From: CAYVHB01 sp964450865
GTDB lineage: Bacteria; Bacillota; Clostridia; Saccharofermentanales; UBA5734
Direction: 5' to 3'
Assembly (NCBI GenBank): GCA_964450865.1
Contig: CAYVHB010000010.1
Coordinates: forward strand, 30,572 to 94,571
DNA: 64,000 bases
Position numbers and translations under genes: made by a program. Below the pieces are notes generated by a model. That model saw only the letters and a list, made by a program, of their open reading frames with translations, did no database searches and was not told the DNA's origin. Each line of letters opens with the position of its first letter. Position 1 is the stretch's first letter. Shown here piece by piece: positions 60,304 through 64,000 of the stretch.

Positions 60304-61467
60304 ATGAATACAGTCAGATTTGGAATCATTGGTATTGGCAACATGGGTTCATCCCATGCCAGCCAGATTGTGCGCGGCGATGTCCCGGGCCTTGACCTGG
60401 TGGCCGTTGCTGACCGTTCGGCGGCGCGGCGCGAGTGGGCGGCCAGCAAGCTGCCGTCAACCGTGACTATTTTTAATGATGGACTTGAGATGATCAGCAG
60501 CGGCCTGGTTGACGCCGTCCTGGTCGCCGTGCCGCACTACGACCATCCGGCGCTCAGCATTGCCGCCATGGAAAAGGGACTGGCCGTGCTGTGTGAAAAG
60601 CCGGCCGGTGTTTATACCCGGCAGGTTGAGGCGATGAATGAGGCAGCCCGCAAGTCAGGTGTCATCTTCGGCATGATGTTCAACCAGCGGACCAATCACC
60701 TGTATCGCAAGATGAAAGAAATCATCGGCAGCGGTGAGCTCGGCGCGATCAAGCGCGTCAGCTGGATCGTCACCGACTGGTATCGTTCGCAGAGCTATTA
60801 TGACAGTGGCAGCTGGCGGGCGACCTGGGCCGGTGAAGGTGGCGGCGTCCTGATGAACCAGGCTCCCCATAATCTGGACCTGCTGCAGTGGATCTGCGGC
60901 CTGCCGACCCGCGTGAGCGCTTTCTGCCATGTCGGCAAGTGGCATCAGATTGAAGTGGAAGACGACGTGACGGCTTATCTGGAATTTGCCAACGGCGCGA
61001 CCGGCACATTTGTAACCGCGACGGCCGATGCCCCGGGCACGAACCGTTTTGAAGTGACCTGTGACGGCGGCAAGCTGGTATGCGAAGACAACCAGCTGAC
61101 CCTCTGGCGCCTGGCGCAGTCCGAACGCGCGTTCAACGCCACCTATCAGGGCGGCTTCGGCCAGCCGGACTGCGCCCGCGAGACCGTGACAACCGACGGC
61201 GAGAATTTGCAGCATATTGGTGTCATGCGGGCCTTTGCCCAGGCCGTCCTGCATAATGATCCGGCGCTGCTGGTAGCCGAAGGGCTGGAGGGTATCCGCG
61301 GCCTGAGCCTGGCCAATGCCATGTATCTGTCCAGCTGGTTGGGCCAGCCCGTTGAGCTGCCGCTTGATGGTGATATCTACTGGCAGCAACTGCAGACCCG
61401 CATAGCTGGTTCGAAACAGAAGGCCGAGGGGGAAGCCAAGACCTTCGTTCTCGACAAGAGCTGGTGA
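60304..61467 (+). CDS. Gfo/Idh/MocA-family oxidoreductase
   Basis: 387 residues. Rossmann motif FGIIGIGNMGSSHA at the N-terminus, VAVPHYDHPAL, catalytic-lysine motif CEKPAG at about 99, and MNQAPHNLDLLQW. The NQAxHxLDL form differs from the DxGxHxxD form in the 24.9-28.2 kb cassette and is shared with the next gene. RBS GAAGGAGA. Substrate unknown. Confidence 0.92.
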   Translation: MNTVRFGIIGIGNMGSSHASQIVRGDVPGLDLVAVADRSAARREWAASKLPSTVTIFNDGLEMISSGLVDAVLVAVPHYDHPALSIAAMEKGLAVLCEKPAGVYTRQVEAMNEAARKSGVIFGMMFNQRTNHLYRKMKEIIGSGELGAIKRVSWIVTDWYRSQSYYDSGSWRATWAGEGGGVLMNQAPHNLDLLQWICGLPTRVSAFCHVGKWHQIEVEDDVTAYLEFANGATGTFVTATADAPGTNRFEVTCDGGKLVCEDNQLTLWRLAQSERAFNATYQGGFGQPDCARETVTTDGENLQHIGVMRAFAQAVLHNDPALLVAEGLEGIRGLSLANAMYLSSWLGQPVELPLDGDIYWQQLQTRIAGSKQKAEGEAKTFVLDKSW

Positions 61468-61469
61468 TT

Positions 61470-62630
61470 ATGCAGGCGGTATCTGACTTCCGGGTAGCGA
61501 TTGTCGGCTGTGGCAACATTGCGGCGATTCATCTGCAGGCGCTGGCTGAATTGCCGCAAATCCTGCTGGTGGCGCTGGTGGATCCGCGGCCGCAAGCGGC
61601 AGACGACCTGGTCCGGCAGTGGCAGGCCTTGCAGCCGTCTGGCCTGGTCCGCTCCGGCTTGCCAGCCTGTTATGCCTCGCTGGCTGATCTGATCGCTGAT
61701 CCGGCCGTTACCGTCGATGTGGTTCATATTTGTACCCCGCATCATACGCATGTGTCACTGGCCGTGGCCGCCCTGCGTCAGGGCTGGCATGTGCTGCTGG
61801 AAAAACCGGTGGCAATCAGCGAGGTGCAGCTGGCCGAGCTGGCCGAGGCTGTTTCCCTGGCCCCGGGGCAGTTTGGAGTCTGCCTGCAGAATCGTTACAA
61901 CCGGGCTTCACAACAGGCCAGGCGCCTGCTGGCCAGCGGTTTGCCCGGCCCGGTGCAGGCAGCGCGCGGCATTGTCACCTGGTGGCGTGATGCGGCTTAT
62001 TATGGCCAGAGCGACTGGCGCGGCCGCTGGGCGACCGAGGGCGGCGGCCTGATGATCAATCAGGCTATCCACACACTCGACCTGATGCTCTGGCTGGTTG
62101 GCCAGCCACAAAGCATTGCCGGCCAGGTCAACAATTTCCATCTGGAATCGGTCATTGAAGTTGAGGATACAGCCAATGCCCATATCCTGTTCGAAAATGG
62201 GGCAACCGGCGTATTCTATGCCTCCAATGCTTACCCGGCCAGTGCCAGGATCCTCCTGGATATCGCCTGTGCCAACATGATCCTGCGGATCGAGCAAGAC
62301 GACCTGCTTTTGCTTGATCCGGGCGGCGAACCGCTCGACCCGGCACGGTGGCCGGATCTTGCGCAGCCCGGCCAGGATCCGGCTGGTGAAATAGACGCAA
62401 CCCTGACGCGGCTGCCAGCCGGCAAGTCTTACTGGGGCCAGGGCCATCGCCTGCTGATCCAGGACTTTTACGACCATCTGCAGCGAGGTGAAACCTTTCC
62501 CACCGGCCTGGCAGCCGGCAGTCTAGCCTTGCAGGCTGTCCTGAAACTCTACACGGCCAGCCGCAGTGCTGAACGGCAATTTTTCCAGGCCGGGCACCAG
62601 CTTGGTCGAGCACAGTCCATGATTGACTAA
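61470..62630 (+). CDS. Gfo/Idh/MocA-family oxidoreductase
   Basis: 386 residues from ATG 61470. Rossmann motif VAIVGCGNIAAIHL, CTPHHTHVSLAV, catalytic-lysine motif LEKPVA, and MINQAIHTLDLMLW. Closest in the window to the preceding oxidoreductase; the two may be a heteromer or act in sequence. GTG 61464, overlapping the previous stop (GTGA), is an alternative start. Last gene of the uxaC operon. Confidence 0.9.
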   Translation: MQAVSDFRVAIVGCGNIAAIHLQALAELPQILLVALVDPRPQAADDLVRQWQALQPSGLVRSGLPACYASLADLIADPAVTVDVVHICTPHHTHVSLAVAALRQGWHVLLEKPVAISEVQLAELAEAVSLAPGQFGVCLQNRYNRASQQARRLLASGLPGPVQAARGIVTWWRDAAYYGQSDWRGRWATEGGGLMINQAIHTLDLMLWLVGQPQSIAGQVNNFHLESVIEVEDTANAHILFENGATGVFYASNAYPASARILLDIACANMILRIEQDDLLLLDPGGEPLDPARWPDLAQPGQDPAGEIDATLTRLPAGKSYWGQGHRLLIQDFYDHLQRGETFPTGLAAGSLALQAVLKLYTASRSAERQFFQAGHQLGRAQSMID

Positions 62631-62634
62631 TTGA

Positions 62635-62670
62635 CCTCCGCGGTTGTCAGATACCGCGGGGGTTTTCTTT
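62635..62670 (+). terminator. Terminator of the uxaC operon
   Basis: CCTCCGCGGT (62635-62644) pairs with ACCGCGGGGG (62653-62662, one G-T pair), followed by TTTTCTTTTT. Confidence 0.92.
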
Positions 62671-62780
62671 TTATCAGAACGCCCCTTGGATGCCCATATA
62701 GAACGATCAAGGGGAGATTCCAGACGTTCATGGTGGAACAACCATGGGGAAACACCCGATGCTTGATTCTGAACATATGT

Positions 62781-62809
62781 TTGACATTGGCGGCTGGCTG
62801 TGTTAAAAT
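62781..62809 (+). promoter_or_regulatory. Promoter of the radical SAM gene
   Basis: TTGACA (62781-62786), 17-bp spacer, TAAAAT (62804-62809). Confidence 0.8.
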
Positions 62810-62830
62810 CTGTACAGGCAGGTGATCCGG

Positions 62831-64000
62831 GTGGATTTGATGGATAAACTCGCTATTCTCGGCGAGTCAGCGCGTTATGATGTTTCCTGTTCGAGCAGCG
62901 GTGTGGCGCGCGCCAATGGTGGCTCCGGCCAGGTTGGCAGTGCCAGCGTTGGCGGGATTTGCCATACCTGGACAGCCGACGGCCGCTGCGTTTCGCTGCT
63001 GAAGGTCCTGCAGACGAATGCCTGCATCTATGATTGCGCCTATTGTGCCAATCGGGTCTCCAACGATATTCCCCGGGCGACCTTCAGCCCGGCTGAGCTG
63101 GCCGAGCTGACCATAGCTTTTTATCGGCGCAATTTTATTGAAGGCCTGTTCCTGAGTTCCGGTGTCATCCGCAGCCCGGATTATACCATGGAGCTGATGA
63201 TCGGCACGATCCGGCTGCTGCGCCAGGCGCATGGCTTCAACGGCTATATCCATGCCAAGGCGATCCCCGGGGCGTCGCCCCAGGTCCTGGAGCAGATCGG
63301 GCTGCTGGCCGACCGGGTCAGCGTCAATATCGAGCAATGCACCCCGGCTGGTCTCGGCCTGCTGGCCCCGCAGAAGTCAGCGGCCGCCATTGCCGCACCC
63401 ATGCAATACCTGACGCAGCGCCTGCATGACAATCAGGACGAGCTGACCCGCTATCGCCATGCGCCGGCTTTCATGCCGGCCGGGCAGAGCACCCAGGTCA
63501 TCATTGGCGCCAGTCCGGAGCGGGATTTGCAGATCCTGACGATGACCCAGCATCTCTATGCCCGTTACAATCTCAAACGTGTCTACTACTCGGCGTATAT
63601 GCCGATCAACCAGGACAGCCGGCTTCCGGCCCTGTCCAGCGCCCCGCCCCTCTTGCGCGAGCACCGCCTGTATCAGGCAGACTGGCTCTTGCGTTTTTAC
63701 CAGTTCGAGGTCAGGGAATTGCTGGACATCAGCCAGCCTGACCTCGACCTTGATCTTGACCCCAAGTGCAGCTGGGCCCTGCGTCATCTCGACCAGTTTC
63801 CGGTTGAAGTGAATCGGGCCAGTTATGAGCATTTGCTGCGTGTTCCCGGGATTGGTGTGCAGGCAGCCCGGCGGATTGTTGCCGCCCGGAGCCGGCGCAG
63901 CCTGCGACCGGAAGACCTCAAGGCCATGGGCCTGGTCCTGAAGCGGGCATCCTGGTTCCTGACCTGTGGTGGCCGACTGGTCGCCGCTTTCATTCCCCGG
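62831..64000 (+). CDS. Radical SAM protein of the UDG-linked type, 3' partial
   Basis: 390 residues visible; the frame is open to the window end. Near residue 70 the cluster motif CIYDCAYC (CxxxCxxC) binds the radical SAM 4Fe-4S cluster. The N-terminus KLAILGESARYDVSCSSSG is typical of the group called putative DNA modification/repair radical SAM proteins, usually next to a uracil-DNA glycosylase-like gene. Near the C-terminus a helix-hairpin-helix motif, LLRVPGIGVQAARRIVAAR, suggests DNA binding. GTG 62831 is preferred, with AGGTGA 5 bases upstream, over ATG 62840. Biochemical role not established. Confidence 0.88.
   Translation, partial: MDLMDKLAILGESARYDVSCSSSGVARANGGSGQVGSASVGGICHTWTADGRCVSLLKVLQTNACIYDCAYCANRVSNDIPRATFSPAELAELTIAFYRRNFIEGLFLSSGVIRSPDYTMELMIGTIRLLRQAHGFNGYIHAKAIPGASPQVLEQIGLLADRVSVNIEQCTPAGLGLLAPQKSAAAIAAPMQYLTQRLHDNQDELTRYRHAPAFMPAGQSTQVIIGASPERDLQILTMTQHLYARYNLKRVYYSAYMPINQDSRLPALSSAPPLLREHRLYQADWLLRFYQFEVRELLDISQPDLDLDLDPKCSWALRHLDQFPVEVNRASYEHLLRVPGIGVQAARRIVAARSRRSLRPEDLKAMGLVLKRASWFLTCGGRLVAAFIPR

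Overview
The window looks like a contig from an anaerobic Gram-positive bacterium of the Bacillota, most likely a GC-rich clostridial relative known from metagenomes. The evidence is AGGAGG-type ribosome binding sites before nearly every gene, lipoprotein signal peptides on binding proteins, a K+-dependent membrane pyrophosphatase beside a pyrophosphate-type phosphofructokinase, GntR/LacI-type arabinose control, and a run of 100 Ns marking a draft scaffold. Species-level placement is not possible from this sequence alone.

Layout. 1-10094: the distal part of a type I-C CRISPR-Cas locus (end of cas8c, cas7c, cas4, cas1, cas2, leader) and an array of 83 repeats and 82 spacers. This block and 10.5-13.4 kb (a DUF4143-type ATPase, an unknown protein, a CCG-type cysteine-rich protein) use more A/T than the rest. 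13.5-19.2 kb: L-arabinose module araR-araA-araB-araD with AraR-type operators and a 76-bp tandem repeat between araA and araB. 19.2-24.6 kb (minus strand): AraC regulator, sugar-binding lipoprotein and hybrid histidine kinase. 24.9-28.2 kb: oxidoreductase / TIM-barrel isomerase / oxidoreductase cassette. 28.3-31 kb: ABC-2 exporter with a 37-residue membrane peptide gene. 31.2-37 kb: baeRF-like protein, Zur-like repressor with divergent zinc ABC importer, diguanylate cyclase. 37.2-44.2 kb: ilvN-ilvC, mscL, hppA, and a thioredoxin reductase-like / disulfide oxidoreductase pair.

44.4-62.7 kb holds four transcription units for sugar-acid and central carbon metabolism: (i) PPi-phosphofructokinase, HAD hydrolase, 6-phosphogluconate dehydrogenase, LarA-like protein; (ii) two ABC sugar permeases; (iii) the cognate binding lipoprotein; (iv) uxaC, an MFS transporter, two TIM-barrel isomerases and two Gfo/Idh/MocA oxidoreductases. 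An AraC-type regulator is divergent to uxaC. All four units carry the same promoter element: TAGCAA half-sites exactly 21 bp apart with TGCAAGT between them, 31-32 bp before the -10 box. This links hexuronate uptake and catabolism to pentose phosphate and PPi-dependent glycolytic enzymes in one predicted regulon. The window ends inside a radical SAM gene of the type linked to uracil-DNA glycosylase.

The most interesting results are this 21-bp direct-repeat regulon, internal spacer evidence for a TTC PAM and repeated sampling of the same targets, the operon joining PFK, HAD, Gnd and LarA-like proteins, the small membrane peptide beside an ABC exporter, and a low-complexity insert inside the ATPase domain of the hybrid kinase.
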